DNA of 64,000 nucleotides from Anaerotruncus sp. G3(2012) (GTDB taxonomy: Bacteria; Bacillota; Clostridia; Oscillospirales; Ruminococcaceae), in assembly GCF_000403395.2 (NCBI RefSeq), contig NZ_KE159668.1:1-64000 (forward strand), read 5' to 3'. Position numbers and translations under genes: made by a program. Within the stretch, counting starts at the first letter, position 1, and each line of letters opens with the position of its first letter. Below are positions 1-11,512 of the stretch, piece by piece. The notes under the pieces were generated by a model. It ran no database searches. It was given only the letters and a program-made list of their open reading frames with translations, and was not told the DNA's origin.

Positions 1-2010
<2,010 letters not shown>

Positions 2011-2144
2011 AAGCGAAGAAGAATGGTTGAGGATATGAGTTTTCATTGTTCGATTTTGAGGGTGCGTAAAGCATCTTAGAGAAGATCCGGCGCGGAAGCG
2101 GTGAGAGAACAGCTTCCAATCAGGGAAACCTGAGAAAGCTACAC

Positions 2145-2206
<62 letters not shown>

Positions 2207-2220
<14 letters not shown>

Positions 2221-2385
2221 TTAAGGGCGGCATCGTAACCGAAGCAGGAATGCTCGGTTAGAAGTCCGACAGGAGGAGATAAACCGCCAATCGCACAGCG
2301 CAGGCTTGTGCTCTTGGACAGGGATTCCTCACTGATCAAATTGCCACTGGCAAATTGATCGGGCGCTCGGACTGATGGCGCACCA
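2207..2385. repeat. Direct repeat of tRNA-Lys 3' end bracketing a spacer
   Basis: The 14-base string CTGATGGCGCACCA occurs at the 3' end of tRNA-Lys (2207-2220) and again at 2372-2385. It brackets about 150 bases with no readable tRNA or ORF. This looks like the footprint of a duplicated and decayed tRNA, or of a site-specific integration into the tRNA 3' end. The sequence alone does not decide between them. Confidence 0.6.
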
Positions 2386-2389
2386 AAGC

Positions 2390-2464
2390 GGCCCGTTGGT
2401 CAAGCGGTCAAGACACCGGCCTCTCACGCCGGTAACGCGGGTTCGATTCCCGCACGGGTCACCA
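2390..2464 (+). tRNA. tRNA-Glu (CTC)
   Basis: Acceptor GGCCCGT pairs with ACGGGTC, the anticodon stem CCGGC/GCCGG encloses a loop with CTC, and an ACCA end is encoded. It lies between tRNA-Lys and the 5S rRNA gene. Confidence 0.93.
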
Positions 2465-2466
2465 AA

Positions 2467-2585
<119 letters not shown>

Positions 2586-2590
2586 TATAT

Positions 2591-2666
2591 TCCTCAATAG
2601 CTCAGTCGGTAGAGCATGCGGCTGTTAACCGCAGGGTCGTTGGTTCGAGTCCAACTTGGGGAGCCA
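2591..2666 (+). tRNA. tRNA-Asn (GTT)
   Basis: Acceptor TCCTCAA pairs with TTGGGGA, anticodon stem TGCGG/CCGCA encloses a loop with GTT, and GCCA is encoded at the end. It starts five bases after the 5S gene. Confidence 0.94.
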
Positions 2667-2705
2667 AATGTACCGCCGTCACTTCGGTGGCGGCACAACT
2701 TTTAT

Positions 2706-2782
2706 GGGCCATTAGCTCAGTTGGTCAGAGCCACCGGCTCATAACCGGTTGGTCCGGGGTTCGAGTCCCTGATGGCCCACCA
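2706..2782 (+). tRNA. tRNA-Met (CAT), probably elongator
   Basis: Acceptor GGGCCAT/ATGGCCC, anticodon stem ACCGG/CCGGT around CAT, and encoded ACCA. A CAT anticodon can also belong to a lysidine-modified tRNA-Ile. The elongator Met reading is the simpler one but is not proven from sequence. Confidence 0.85.
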
Positions 2783-2829
2783 TCAAGTTGAGTCATCAAT
2801 CGGGTTCTTCCCCTTGATTGTTTATAAAT

Positions 2830-2905
2830 AGGGGTATAGCTCAGCTGGTAGAGCAGTGGTCTCCAAAACCACGTGCCGAGGGTTCGAATCCTTCTGCCCC
2901 TGCCA
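2830..2905 (+). tRNA. tRNA-Trp (CCA)
   Basis: Acceptor AGGGGTA pairs with TGCCCCT, anticodon stem GTGGT/ACCAC holds CCA, discriminator G, and CCA is encoded. All arms fold. Confidence 0.95.
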
Positions 2906-2936
2906 CTTTCTCTAACAGGTTGGGCGACCTGTAAAC

Positions 2937-3012
2937 GCTGATATAGCTCAGCAGGCAGAGCACATCCTTGGTAAGGATGAGGTCATCGGTTCGAATCCGA
3001 TTATCAGCTCCA
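2937..3012 (+). tRNA. tRNA-Thr (GGT)
   Basis: Acceptor GCTGATA/TATCAGC, anticodon stem CATCC/GGATG around GGT, discriminator T, and encoded CCA. It is the last gene of the rRNA-tRNA operon and is followed by a terminator. Confidence 0.95.
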
Positions 3013-3015
3013 TAA

Positions 3016-3060
3016 GAAACCTTGTAAAGTCACTCTGGTGATTTACAAGGTTTCTTTTTC
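3016..3060 (+). terminator. Terminator of the rRNA-tRNA operon
   Basis: A 13-bp perfect stem (GAAACCTTGTAAA with TTTACAAGGTTTC) around a short loop is followed by a run of Ts, four bases after tRNA-Thr. Confidence 0.9.
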
Positions 3061-3210
3061 TAATGTAAAATATTAAAAGAGATTGGATTATCGGTATGGT
3101 TTGCGTTGTATGTAGTGCTGTGCGATTTGGACTCAGACAGAGGAGTTGTTTTGCAAAGGAAATCATGGCGATAGTGAAAAAGCATGCATTTTGACGCATG
3201 CTTTTTCACT

Positions 3211-3519
3211 CTAATCCTCTTTTGATCCTTTTGTGTAATTCCGAAATTCATCTTTTAATTCTTTTGGATAGTCTCCGTGTAAAATCTGATCCCGACCAAT
3301 TTCAATGTAAAGCCAATCCTTGAATTTTTGGGGAGAGGGACGCAAACGAAATAAGCCAGGATCCATCTCATAATGAGAATCAATTCCTGTTTTTTCTGTA
3401 AATTCCCGCTCAATACGCAATATCTCTTGACGGCGATACTGATTGATCAAAAAGATGCTTCCAATCACCAGAAAAAATAGGATGAAAAGTGCACCGAGCG
3501 CCATACAAGCTTTTTTCAT
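3211..3519 (-). CDS. Small membrane-anchored protein, unknown function
   Basis: A 102-residue protein starting MKKACMALG has one hydrophobic segment (about residues 5-25) followed by a charged, soluble C-terminal part, so it is probably anchored by its N-terminus with the rest outside the membrane. I chose the ATG at 3519 over an upstream TTG because a G-rich ribosome site sits just before it. It lies 23 bases after the secreted-protein gene at 3543-4154 on the same strand, so the two are probably co-transcribed. I do not recognise a family. The pair is AT-richer than the surroundings. Confidence 0.7.
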   Translation of the reverse strand: MKKACMALGALFILFFLVIGSIFLINQYRRQEILRIEREFTEKTGIDSHYEMDPGLFRLRPSPQKFKDWLYIEIGRDQILHGDYPKELKDEFRNYTKGSKED

Positions 3520-3542
3520 CACTGCGCCCCCAATTCTTGATG

Positions 3543-4154
3543 TTAGAATGGCCAATAAAATTCAACGGTTACGCTTTTAGAACTCCATGTAATCCCTTGT
3601 CTATCATCAAACTTTACACTACCGGTTTGATAAGTTTTTAAAGTAATGCCTTGGTCTAAATATGCATATCGGGGCTGGCTTGTCGAAGTCCATGTTGTAG
3701 AATTATTGCCAGAAATCGTTTTTATAGAAGTAACAGACTTCCATCTTCTGTCACTATCTAAGATAGCTTTTAAAGTCTGCTTAATGAGCACTGATCTCAA
3801 CGAATCTGTTATTTCTTTTTCCCAAAGCTGAGATTTCTCATATGCCATATCGAGCTCTGGATTGGCACGATATGACAATTCCCCTATTGTGTAGGTTTTA
3901 ATATTCTCCAGTTCCGTTTTAATTCGATACTGATCTTCTGCAAATTCCTCTAGAAACTCGATCGTTTCATCATACTGACGGGCATCCACAGAATGCCCAT
4001 ATATATCTATGACTATATCTGTTTCATACATTGCGTTAATACGGTCAACCGCAATCTTCGCTTGCGTATTGTAATCTACTGGGGAAGCAAACGAGGACAC
4101 CCCTAAATTCATAATCATAACAACTGCTAAAATTCTACTAAATATTTTTTTCAT
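3543..4154 (-). CDS. Secreted protein, unknown function
   Basis: A 203-residue protein has a clear signal peptide (MKKIFSRILAVVMIMNLGVSSFAS, predicted cleavage after about residue 24). The mature part is polar, with no lipobox and no further membrane segment. AAGGAG lies eight bases before the ATG at 4154; the in-frame TTG two codons upstream overlaps the spacer and is unlikely. It is followed closely by the membrane protein at 3211-3519. No conserved domain is recognised. The low GC of the pair suggests acquisition, which is inference only. Confidence 0.75.
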   Translation of the reverse strand: MKKIFSRILAVVMIMNLGVSSFASPVDYNTQAKIAVDRINAMYETDIVIDIYGHSVDARQYDETIEFLEEFAEDQYRIKTELENIKTYTIGELSYRANPELDMAYEKSQLWEKEITDSLRSVLIKQTLKAILDSDRRWKSVTSIKTISGNNSTTWTSTSQPRYAYLDQGITLKTYQTGSVKFDDRQGITWSSKSVTVEFYWPF

Positions 4155-4330
4155 TGTCAATACTCCTTAAACATTACTTCTTGATACGATTGGTGGACCT
4201 TAACTCCCATTTTACAACAAAACGATCACCTCCATTTTTAATTTATAATTAACTATATCATAATATATATAATTTCAATATATTAAAAAATATAAATTTT
4301 ATATTTCATTTTCTACATTTATTTTCTTAC

Positions 4331-4359
4331 TTGTCAATTTTGTTTGACTGCGGTATACT
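4331..4359 (+). promoter_or_regulatory. Sigma-A type promoter for the nitrilase-fold pair
   Basis: TTGTCA (4331-4336) and TATACT (4354-4359) are separated by 17 bases, placing a start near 4366. A ribosome site AAGGAGA follows before the TTG start at 4394. Confidence 0.75.
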
Positions 4360-4393
4360 AAAACTATGACACTCACGCAAAGGAGAATTCCTC

Positions 4394-5107
4394 TTGGAGA
4401 GCTTTATCACTGAAATTTTGCCGCCGTTCCAAGCGCCCTCACGGGACGCCCGCCTCGTACTTTTCACTGACGAGGCCATTCGGCGGGATCGCGCTGAGGT
4501 TGCCCGTCAGCTTCACCAATATACCCAATATACCGCAAAATACGGAGTCTACCTCATCAGCGGCCTGCTCGAGCTGGACGGAAATCTCTGTCTCTGTATG
4601 TTCGGCCCAAAAGGGGAACCGGTGCTGCGCCAACCTGCGCTGCACCTCTCCTTGCCGCTGCGCACCGCTGGACTGGCAGCGGCGAGTGAGATCGAACTGG
4701 CCCGTACCGAACTCGGCAGCTTCTATCTCTGTGTGGATACCGACATCCTCCACCCGCAGACAGTACGGACGGCAGCGCTCAAGGGCGCGGATGTGGTTTT
4801 TTCAGTGCAGCATATTGACCCGGTGACAGAAACCTCTGGGCGGATTATGGAATCCGTCTGGAATGCGGCGCAGACCAATAATCTATATGTTGTCAACCTG
4901 TCGGGAGGGGCGCGCACTGTTTGCTGCCCCGCGCCGGTCACCCGGGCGGGAGACGGATATCTTGTCCGGCACACCGGGAATTCCCCTTGCCGGTTTGGAT
5001 TAAATCTAGAACGTCTCGATCAGGTGCGCGAAGGGTTTCCGGTCATGGAGCGGATGAATGCCAGCTTGATCCAAAACTATGCAGAAGAACTTGGATTGGG
5101 GAGGTGA
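4394..5107 (+). CDS. Nitrilase-superfamily-like protein, divergent
   Basis: This 237-residue protein starts at TTG behind AAGGAGA. Around residues 111-130 it has the nucleophile region of carbon-nitrogen hydrolases: Cys113 in YLCVDTDILHP followed by a TVRTAALKGADVV stretch, like the usual CxDxxFPE-RxLALxGA pattern. The glutamate and lysine of the normal E-K-C triad are not evident, and the protein is shorter than typical members (about 260-300). It precedes a second nitrilase-fold gene by six bases. The two may act together or may be regulatory or degenerate. Substrate unknown. Confidence 0.65.
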   Translation: MESFITEILPPFQAPSRDARLVLFTDEAIRRDRAEVARQLHQYTQYTAKYGVYLISGLLELDGNLCLCMFGPKGEPVLRQPALHLSLPLRTAGLAAASEIELARTELGSFYLCVDTDILHPQTVRTAALKGADVVFSVQHIDPVTETSGRIMESVWNAAQTNNLYVVNLSGGARTVCCPAPVTRAGDGYLVRHTGNSPCRFGLNLERLDQVREGFPVMERMNASLIQNYAEELGLGR

Positions 5108-5113
5108 GCAGGG

Positions 5114-6169
5114 ATGTCAGGCATCTATCTTGAGCTGCTTTCGTTTTTGATGACCTACCGCGTCACTCCAAAGAAAATCCTGCGGGTGGTTGAGGAGGCG
5201 GGGGAATATCCCAAAAACAATCTGGAATATATCGCGCCTGAAACGGTGCGGGTGGCAGCGGTCCAGCTCAATATTCATCCCTATACCGGTGTACGGGAAT
5301 ATGTGGGCGAGATGCTGGGACATGCGCGTGCTGCCGCGGAAGCGGGCGCACAGATGGTCGTTTACCCGGAATATGTTGGTCTGCTCGCGGGCACGATGAT
5401 CCCGGGGTTTGACCGTCTGCTCAACAAGGTGGTCGCCGAGCGGTTCTCCAAGGACGGCCGGATCGTTTTGCATCCTGACCAGGTTGCTGCCTATGCGGAG
5501 GCGTTTGGGGAGTATCTCCAGGAGGCATATTTTTATACCTTCAGTGCGATTGCACGCTCCCAGCATCTCTATGTAGTGGCGGGGAGCTGCCCCTACTACG
5601 AGGAGGGGCAGATCTATAACCGTTCGATGGTATTTGACCCGCTGGGCAATACGGCCGGGACACAGGACAAGACTTCAGCGCTTGGGCTGGATGAAGCTCT
5701 TGGAGTGACAGTTTCCGATCAGATGGAGATCGTCGAGACCCCTATGGGAAAGGTCGCGGTGGTGCTGGGATCGGATGCTTACTACTTCGAATGTTTCCGG
5801 ATCGCGCGGCAGAAGGGGGCAAGGATTGTCGCGGTGCCGGATGCAGGTGGAGGCCCTGTGATGCACGATCTGCTTCGCTGCCGTGCCCAGCAGGAGGGGC
5901 TTTATCTGCTCCATGCCTGCCTGACCGGAGAACAGCAGAAGTCGCGTGCAGCGATCCTCGCGCCGTTCGACATCACCCCCGACCGGAATGGAATCCTTTC
6001 GATGCTCGAAACCCATGAGCCAAACATGACTGCGTCGCGGATCAATCTGCAAAAGCTGGAAAACCTTTTCCACGAGAGCGAGCCGAACCGCGCCTTCCTC
6101 ACAGGGGATTACCTGCGCAGCTACCGCTATAGCGGAATGGTACTCACCCCGCCTGAACTGCCGGGATAA
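5114..6169 (+). CDS. Nitrilase/carbon-nitrogen hydrolase family protein with altered nucleophile
   Basis: The 351-residue protein has the nitrilase fold pattern: VAAVQLNIHPYTG near residue 47, Glu86 in VVYPEY, and Lys186 in TQDKTSA. At the expected nucleophile site the sequence is VVLGSDAYYFECFRIARQKGA, with Ser220 in place of Cys. In the family the cysteine attacks the amide or nitrile, so classic activity is doubtful here. The upstream partner (4394-5107) keeps the cysteine but not the other two residues. The ATG follows GGGAGGTGAGCAGGG. Operon with the upstream gene is near certain. Confidence 0.75.
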   Translation: MSGIYLELLSFLMTYRVTPKKILRVVEEAGEYPKNNLEYIAPETVRVAAVQLNIHPYTGVREYVGEMLGHARAAAEAGAQMVVYPEYVGLLAGTMIPGFDRLLNKVVAERFSKDGRIVLHPDQVAAYAEAFGEYLQEAYFYTFSAIARSQHLYVVAGSCPYYEEGQIYNRSMVFDPLGNTAGTQDKTSALGLDEALGVTVSDQMEIVETPMGKVAVVLGSDAYYFECFRIARQKGARIVAVPDAGGGPVMHDLLRCRAQQEGLYLLHACLTGEQQKSRAAILAPFDITPDRNGILSMLETHEPNMTASRINLQKLENLFHESEPNRAFLTGDYLRSYRYSGMVLTPPELPG

Positions 6170-6255
6170 CCTGCAACGTTCCTTCTATAAGGAACTGGCC
6201 GAAAATCCGCAGGACAGCCGCGCCTGGTTTGGGCGGAATTTTGCATAGAATATAG

Positions 6256-6284
6256 TTGCATGGATTCGGTGAAGATGATATAGT
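6256..6284 (+). promoter_or_regulatory. Probable promoter of prfC
   Basis: TTGCAT (6256-6261) and TATAGT (6279-6284) with a 17-base spacer lie upstream of the prfC ribosome site. Confidence 0.55.
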
Positions 6285-6318
6285 AATAGAAGCATTTTGA
6301 GTACGCGGAGGAATCAGT

Positions 6319-7914
6319 TTGTCAAACTATCAAAAAGAGATTGAACGCCGCCGGACGTTCGCAATCATCTCGCATCCGGATGCGGGAAAAACCACCCTGA
6401 CTGAAAAATTCCTGCTTTATGGGGGAGCGATCCAGCTTGCAGGTTCGGTCAAGGGGAAAAAAACGGCGCGTCACGCGGTTTCCGACTGGATGGAGATTGA
6501 AAAGCAGCGCGGGATTTCGGTCACCTCGTCGGTTATGCAGTTCAATTACAACGGCTTCTGTATCAACATCCTCGATACCCCTGGGCATCAGGATTTTTCG
6601 GAGGACACCTACCGCACCCTGATGGCGGCGGATTCGGCTGTTATGGTGATCGACGCGGCAAAAGGGGTAGAGCCGCAAACCCGCAAGCTTTTCAAGGTCT
6701 GCGTCATGCGAAATATCCCAATTTTTACCTTCATCAATAAGATGGACCGCGAGTCCCGCAACCCGTTTGACCTGATGGAGCAGATCGAGCAGGAGCTGGG
6801 CATCCAGACCTATCCGGTCAACTGGCCGATCGGATGCAGCAAGGAATTCAAAGGGGTGTTCGACCGCGGCAAACGGGAGATCATCAAGTTTACTTCGGAT
6901 GGGTTGGCCAACGGAGTCCGGCAGGTGGAGAAGGAGAAGCTCGAGCTGGACGATCCCCGTCTCGCCGAACTGATCGGGCCAGCCCTGCATGAGACACTGG
7001 TTGATGACATTGAGCTGCTCGACGGCGCAAGCTACGAATTTGACATGGAAAAGGTGCAGAGCGGCAGGCTCTCACCGGTCTTTTTCGGGTCTGCGCTCAC
7101 CAACTTCGGCGTGGAACCGTTTCTGGAGGAGTTCCTCTGGATGACCCCGCCGCCGCTTGCGCGGGAGTCCAGTGAAGGGCGGATAGACCCGTTCAGCCCG
7201 GATTTTTCGGCGTTTGTCTTTAAAATTCAGGCGAATATGAACAAGGCCCACCGCGACAGGATCGCGTTTATGCGCATCTGCTCGGGCGCGTTCGACAAAG
7301 GCATGGAGGTCCTGCATGTGCAGGGGGGCAAAAAGATCAAGCTGGCCCAGCCCCAGCAGCTGATGGCGCAGGAGCGCGAGATCATCGAAAAGGCGTATGC
7401 AGGGGACATTATCGGCGTGTTCGACCCGGGCATCTTTTCGATTGGGGACACCCTCTGCGCGCCGGGCAGAAAGTTCACATTCGGCGGCATCCCTACCTTT
7501 GCCCCCGAGCATTTCTGCCGGGTGCGCCAGCTCGACAGCCTCAAACGCAAACAGTTTGTCAAAGGCACCACCCAGATCGCGCAGGAAGGCGCCATCCAGA
7601 TCTTCCACGAACCGCTTACCGGTATGGAAGAGGTCATTGTCGGGGTGGTGGGGACCCTACAGTTTGAGGTTTTTGAATACCGTCTGAAAAATGAGTACAA
7701 TGTTGATATCCGGATGGAGGGGCTGCCTTACCAGTATATCCGCTGGATTGAAAATGAGGAGGTCGACCCCAAAAAGCTCGACTTAAGTTCAGATACCAAG
7801 GTGGTGCAGGACTTCCGCGACCGGTATCTGCTGCTCTTCACCGATGAGTGGAATATCCGCTGGGCGACCGACCGCAACCCTGGGCTGATCCTGTCTGAAT
7901 TTGGCAGGGTGTGA
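6319..7914 (+). CDS. prfC: Peptide chain release factor 3
   Basis: The 531-residue protein is a full-length class II release factor: a translational GTPase that recycles RF1 and RF2 from the ribosome after termination. It shows the P-loop SHPDAGKTT, the switch region ending RGISVTSSV, DTPGHQDFS and NKMDR, followed by domain II and a C-terminal domain III. Length matches the family (about 525-530). The start is TTG behind a GGAGGA site. It appears monocistronic, with its own promoter and terminator. Confidence 0.96.
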   Translation: MSNYQKEIERRRTFAIISHPDAGKTTLTEKFLLYGGAIQLAGSVKGKKTARHAVSDWMEIEKQRGISVTSSVMQFNYNGFCINILDTPGHQDFSEDTYRTLMAADSAVMVIDAAKGVEPQTRKLFKVCVMRNIPIFTFINKMDRESRNPFDLMEQIEQELGIQTYPVNWPIGCSKEFKGVFDRGKREIIKFTSDGLANGVRQVEKEKLELDDPRLAELIGPALHETLVDDIELLDGASYEFDMEKVQSGRLSPVFFGSALTNFGVEPFLEEFLWMTPPPLARESSEGRIDPFSPDFSAFVFKIQANMNKAHRDRIAFMRICSGAFDKGMEVLHVQGGKKIKLAQPQQLMAQEREIIEKAYAGDIIGVFDPGIFSIGDTLCAPGRKFTFGGIPTFAPEHFCRVRQLDSLKRKQFVKGTTQIAQEGAIQIFHEPLTGMEEVIVGVVGTLQFEVFEYRLKNEYNVDIRMEGLPYQYIRWIENEEVDPKKLDLSSDTKVVQDFRDRYLLLFTDEWNIRWATDRNPGLILSEFGRV

Positions 7915-7933
7915 GCGCTGCATGGATTCCAAA

Positions 7934-7977
7934 AAAAGAAGCGTGCTTTTGGTTCAAAGCACGCTTCTTTTATTTTC
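7934..7977. terminator. Bidirectional terminator between prfC and the P-loop gene
   Basis: A perfect 15-bp stem (AAAGAAGCGTGCTTT with its complement) is flanked by T runs on both strands. It can end prfC on the plus strand and the gene ending at 8019 on the minus strand. Confidence 0.9.
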
Positions 7978-8018
7978 CCCAATCGGCGCTGGGAAGGAAC
8001 CCTGCGGCAAATCCAGTA

Positions 8019-8531
8019 TTATAAATCAATATCAACCTGATAACAGTCATCAATCAAGAGATAGTTGCAGCCGTATTTTTGGCACAGTTCAGAATAATGT
8101 GCGTTTTCCGCGAGGACAGACGTGATGGTACACCCTGTATCATCCAGGCGCTGCTCGATTTCGTTCGCGTGTTCTTTTATGTCAGAAAAATGCTGCTCAA
8201 TATAGTTTCGGCTCATCAAAAGACAGTAGTAGTGAATGTCATTGAGATATTCCTCGGCAAACTCTTCTTTCCAGGTAAAAGGAATGTAGCAGCCCTCAAC
8301 GATGAGATTTTGCTTATTTTCAATAGCGGTCTTTATAATTTCCCGAACAATAGGCCACAAATAGGCCTGCAATTTGTCGTCATCCTCAGGGGTTAGTCCG
8401 GTATTCCCGCTTCGGATCAGCCCCATTTTTAAATGGTCGATGGATAGATACGGATACTTGTATTTTTCAAGCAGCTTTTGTGACAATACGGTTTTGCCTG
8501 TATGAGAAGCACCGGTAATTAAAAGAACCAT
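8019..8531 (-). CDS. P-loop kinase-like NTPase
   Basis: The 170-residue protein opens with a Walker A motif GASHTGKT at residues 7-14, followed by LSIDHLKMGLIR, where the Asp is typical of small AAA_33/zeta-toxin-like or nucleoside kinases. LIVEGCYIP in the middle is the second conserved strand. The substrate cannot be told from sequence. GAGGG precedes the ATG. No partner gene is adjacent on the same strand within an obvious operon. Confidence 0.8.
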   Translation of the reverse strand: MVLLITGASHTGKTVLSQKLLEKYKYPYLSIDHLKMGLIRSGNTGLTPEDDDKLQAYLWPIVREIIKTAIENKQNLIVEGCYIPFTWKEEFAEEYLNDIHYYCLLMSRNYIEQHFSDIKEHANEIEQRLDDTGCTITSVLAENAHYSELCQKYGCNYLLIDDCYQVDIDL

Positions 8532-8594
8532 GGTTTTCCCTCGTCGATTTTAGGTCACTTTATCGTTTTGATTCCACCATTCTGGATATCATCT

Positions 8595-9464
8595 TTATGA
8601 TTTCCCGTTCCTGGCCTTCTCCAGAATATCAGCGAGAGACAGGTCGTGCGGCCGGTTAAAGCGGTTCAGATGGTAAAGCTGTTCCGGGTCACCCGTCAGA
8701 TAGTTGAGCTTTTCCTGGCAGGTGAGGGCGGCCGAGAAGCCCATCTGTTTGAGGACCGGGAGTGCTTCCGGGCTGATCTGCCCGAACGGGTAGGTAAAGG
8801 TGGTGGGCGTCCAGCCGCGCAGGTTCTCCTGACAGGCTTTCTGCATCTGGGAGAGGTCCTCCGAGAGCAGCTTCTGGTAGAGGACTGGGCTTTCCCCACG
8901 CTTCATCTTTGCTCCATGACGTCCGTTCTCGTTGAGATGGAGATTATAAGAGTGGTTCTGTACCTCCACCAGCCCGCTCTCCTGAAGCAGCGCAAGCTGG
9001 TTCCATGTGCAGTGGGAATACCGGATGTGGTGGTCGTCTACCCGGGTATACTGGTCGGCATAGGTGCCGACCACCGAAAAGACCGCCTTGAAGCCGAACT
9101 CTTTCAGAATCGGATAAGCGTATTCATGGAAACTCTCATATCCGTCGTCAAAGGTAATCATGACCGGTTTGTCGGGCAGCGGCACCCCCTCCTGCACGAA
9201 CAGGAGCAGGTCCTGCATCAATACCGGGGTATAGCCATTGTCCTGAAGGTACTGCATGTCGCGCCGGAATTCATCGGGCGATATGGTGTATTTGTTCAGC
9301 CGGGACTGATCCTTCAGGATGTGATGGTACATCACAATCGGCAGTTCAATCCCCTCCGGCTGGGCCGAGGCATTGGCGGCGACCGCTACACGCGCGACGA
9401 TCCCGGCGACCGAGACGATCAGCGCCAGCGCAACCGGCAGGATCAGTTTATCTATCAGCTTCAT
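8595..9464 (-). CDS. Polysaccharide deacetylase, membrane-anchored or secreted
   Basis: About 289 residues. An N-terminal hydrophobic segment (roughly residues 5-28) exports or anchors the protein. The NodB domain follows with its motifs: ITFDDGYE (metal and base aspartates), the H-S-x-N-L-H stretch (metal histidines), TYPFG, and a conserved LTC strand near the end. Members remove N-acetyl groups from cell-wall or capsule polysaccharide. The IVMYHHI stretch before the domain resembles IcaB/PgaB-like enzymes. The start is taken at the ATG eight bases after AGGAAG; GTG and ATG codons nine and six bases earlier are alternatives. Confidence 0.88.
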   Translation of the reverse strand: MKLIDKLILPVALALIVSVAGIVARVAVAANASAQPEGIELPIVMYHHILKDQSRLNKYTISPDEFRRDMQYLQDNGYTPVLMQDLLLFVQEGVPLPDKPVMITFDDGYESFHEYAYPILKEFGFKAVFSVVGTYADQYTRVDDHHIRYSHCTWNQLALLQESGLVEVQNHSYNLHLNENGRHGAKMKRGESPVLYQKLLSEDLSQMQKACQENLRGWTPTTFTYPFGQISPEALPVLKQMGFSAALTCQEKLNYLTGDPEQLYHLNRFNRPHDLSLADILEKARNGKS

Positions 9465-9604
9465 CTGCATCACTTCCTGAAACGCATTGTTGGTTTCAGT
9501 CTATGTTGCGGACAAACCGTCTTATACCGCTTTTGCCGGGCCTGCACAGGTTTTGCAGGCAGGCGTGCGGCACCCCGGCCCCAAAAGCGGGATGCCTGCT
9601 TCCA

Positions 9605-11356
9605 TCATCGTTTTACAGCAGCCCGATACCCGCCGGGGGCGGAATGGCTGTGTTCCCGGTCTGTTTGTCGGAGACGGAACCCCTCAACCAGCTCTTTCAG
9701 CATCTGCGCCTGATCCGAAAGGCCCTCGCTTGCCGCTGCGGATTGCTCGGCGGTCGACGAGTTGGTCTGTACGACACCGGAAATCTGGTCGATTTCGAGG
9801 GTGATCTGGGAGATTGCTTCCGCCTGGGAACTGCTTGCTTCCGAGATCAGGTCGACGGTTTCAGCAACTTTTTTTGCACCTTTTACTGCCTGCTGGAGTG
9901 ACTGCGCAGTTTCATCCGAAATCTGCGAACCATTTTGTACGGCATGGATCGCGCTTTCGATCAGCTGTGCCGTATTTTTAGAGGCTTCGGCCGATTTGCC
10001 CGCCAGATTGCGCACCTCGTCCGCCACGACGGCGAATCCCTTGCCTGCCGAACCGGCCCGCGCCGCTTCCACGGCGGCGTTCAGCGCCAGAATATCGGTC
10101 TGGAACGCGATGTCCTCGATCACCTTGAGAATCTTGCCGATCTCGTTTGAACTGCGGGTGATCTCATCCATCGCCTGCGTCACGCGCTGCATCCTGCCGT
10201 TACATTCTTCCATGTAATCGCCAACCTGGTTGGCGATTGAGCGCGCCCGCTGCGCGTGTTCGGCGGTCTGGGAGATCTGCGCAGAGATGCCAGCCGCTGT
10301 GGCGGAAAGCGTTTCGACCGAGCTGGCCTGCTGGCTTGCCCCAAGTGCCAGCGCGTGTGCGCCCTCCGCGACCTGGCCTGAACCGGTTGCCACCTGATCC
10401 GCGCTCCGGCTGATCCGGGACATGGTCTGGTTCAACTGCCCGGCGATTGAGCGGATGGAGGCCAGCAGCGGCTGGAACCCACCGGTATATTCCAGTTCAC
10501 AGGAGGAATCGACGGTAAAATCCCCTGCCGCCATGCCAGCGAGAAACGCGTTTTCATCCTCAATGATCGCCCGCAGCTTTCGGACCAGTTCCCGTACCTG
10601 GTCCGAAAGCACTCCAAGTTCGTCCCTTGATTGGTAGCGGATTTCAATATCGAGGTTTCCCTTGGCCATCTCGATTGCGGCCCTTTCGATCTCTGCAACC
10701 GGCGCCTGCACCCCTCGGGTGACTGCCATTGCCAGAAGGATGCCGATCACTGCTAGCGCCACGATCAACACTGCCATAATGCAGATCATATACTGATAAA
10801 CCCGCTCCGAGGACAGCTTCGCCTGCTCCGCATTCATGGTGCTGGCGTCGGTCATCTCCTGAAAGGTCGCGCTCAGGATGTCGTAAGCGGGCTTGCCTTC
10901 CTCATCCAGCACGCTGCGTGCCTCATAAAACCGGCCCTGCTGCCCGAGGCGGAGCAGATGGCTGTGAATCTCCAGATAGTTTCCCCATTCTTTTTTTGCC
11001 TGCTCCAGACTGGTTCGGTCGGTTCCCTCCATCAGTGTTTTTTCATAGTCCAGCAGCAGTGCATCCATCTCCGATTGAAGCTGCGCCATGTTGGCACTGC
11101 TCGCCTCCCGCTTTTCGTCCGAGGTTGCGGTGACATACCGCAGCTCGTTCAGACAGAAATCAGCGATGATGGTATTCATCATGCGGGATTCGTTGACCCC
11201 GTTCAGCCAGACATCGGAGATTTCCGCAGTCTCGTCGTTCATCCGCCCAATCATCAGCAGGGAAAGCACCCCGACAGCCAGCATCCCTACCAGCATCAAC
11301 CCTGCAAGAAGATAAAGTTTTGCTCTGATCTTCAGATTCCGAATCAACCAACGCAT
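9605..11356 (-). CDS. Methyl-accepting chemotaxis protein
   Basis: The 583-residue receptor has a short cytoplasmic tip, TM1 (about 12-33), an extracellular four-helix-bundle region with MMNTIIADF and periodic heptads, TM2 (about 190-215), a HAMP linker, and a long signalling coiled coil. The hairpin tip is conserved, including [20 protein letters not shown] and [12 protein letters not shown]. It senses a ligand outside the cell and controls CheA. No other chemotaxis genes lie nearby. The start is the ATG at 11356 behind GAGGGGG, not the longer open frame. Confidence 0.95.
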   Translation of the reverse strand: MRWLIRNLKIRAKLYLLAGLMLVGMLAVGVLSLLMIGRMNDETAEISDVWLNGVNESRMMNTIIADFCLNELRYVTATSDEKREASSANMAQLQSEMDALLLDYEKTLMEGTDRTSLEQAKKEWGNYLEIHSHLLRLGQQGRFYEARSVLDEEGKPAYDILSATFQEMTDASTMNAEQAKLSSERVYQYMICIMAVLIVALAVIGILLAMAVTRGVQAPVAEIERAAIEMAKGNLDIEIRYQSRDELGVLSDQVRELVRKLRAIIEDENAFLAGMAAGDFTVDSSCELEYTGGFQPLLASIRSIAGQLNQTMSRISRSADQVATGSGQVAEGAHALALGASQQASSVETLSATAAGISAQISQTAEHAQRARSIANQVGDYMEECNGRMQRVTQAMDEITRSSNEIGKILKVIEDIAFQTDILALNAAVEAARAGSAGKGFAVVADEVRNLAGKSAEASKNTAQLIESAIHAVQNGSQISDETAQSLQQAVKGAKKVAETVDLISEASSSQAEAISQITLEIDQISGVVQTNSSTAEQSAAASEGLSDQAQMLKELVEGFRLRQTDREHSHSAPGGYRAAVKR

Positions 11357-11465
11357 GGTATCGCCCCCTCTGTACAATGTTCCATGTACCTCTTGCCATT
11401 GCTCTCAGTATAGCGCAATACGCATCGAAAATCCACAGTTTTCTAACGCCTGTTTGTGAAAAATC

Positions 11466-11509
11466 CAAAAAAACCGCTCCGGATGCAGCTTTTGCACCCG
11501 GAACGGTTT
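11466..11509 (-). terminator. Terminator after the GH25 lysozyme gene
   Basis: On the minus strand a long stem (AAACCGTTCCGGGTGCA with its near complement) is followed by seven Ts, just after the lysozyme stop codon. Confidence 0.85.
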
Positions 11510-11512
11510 CGG

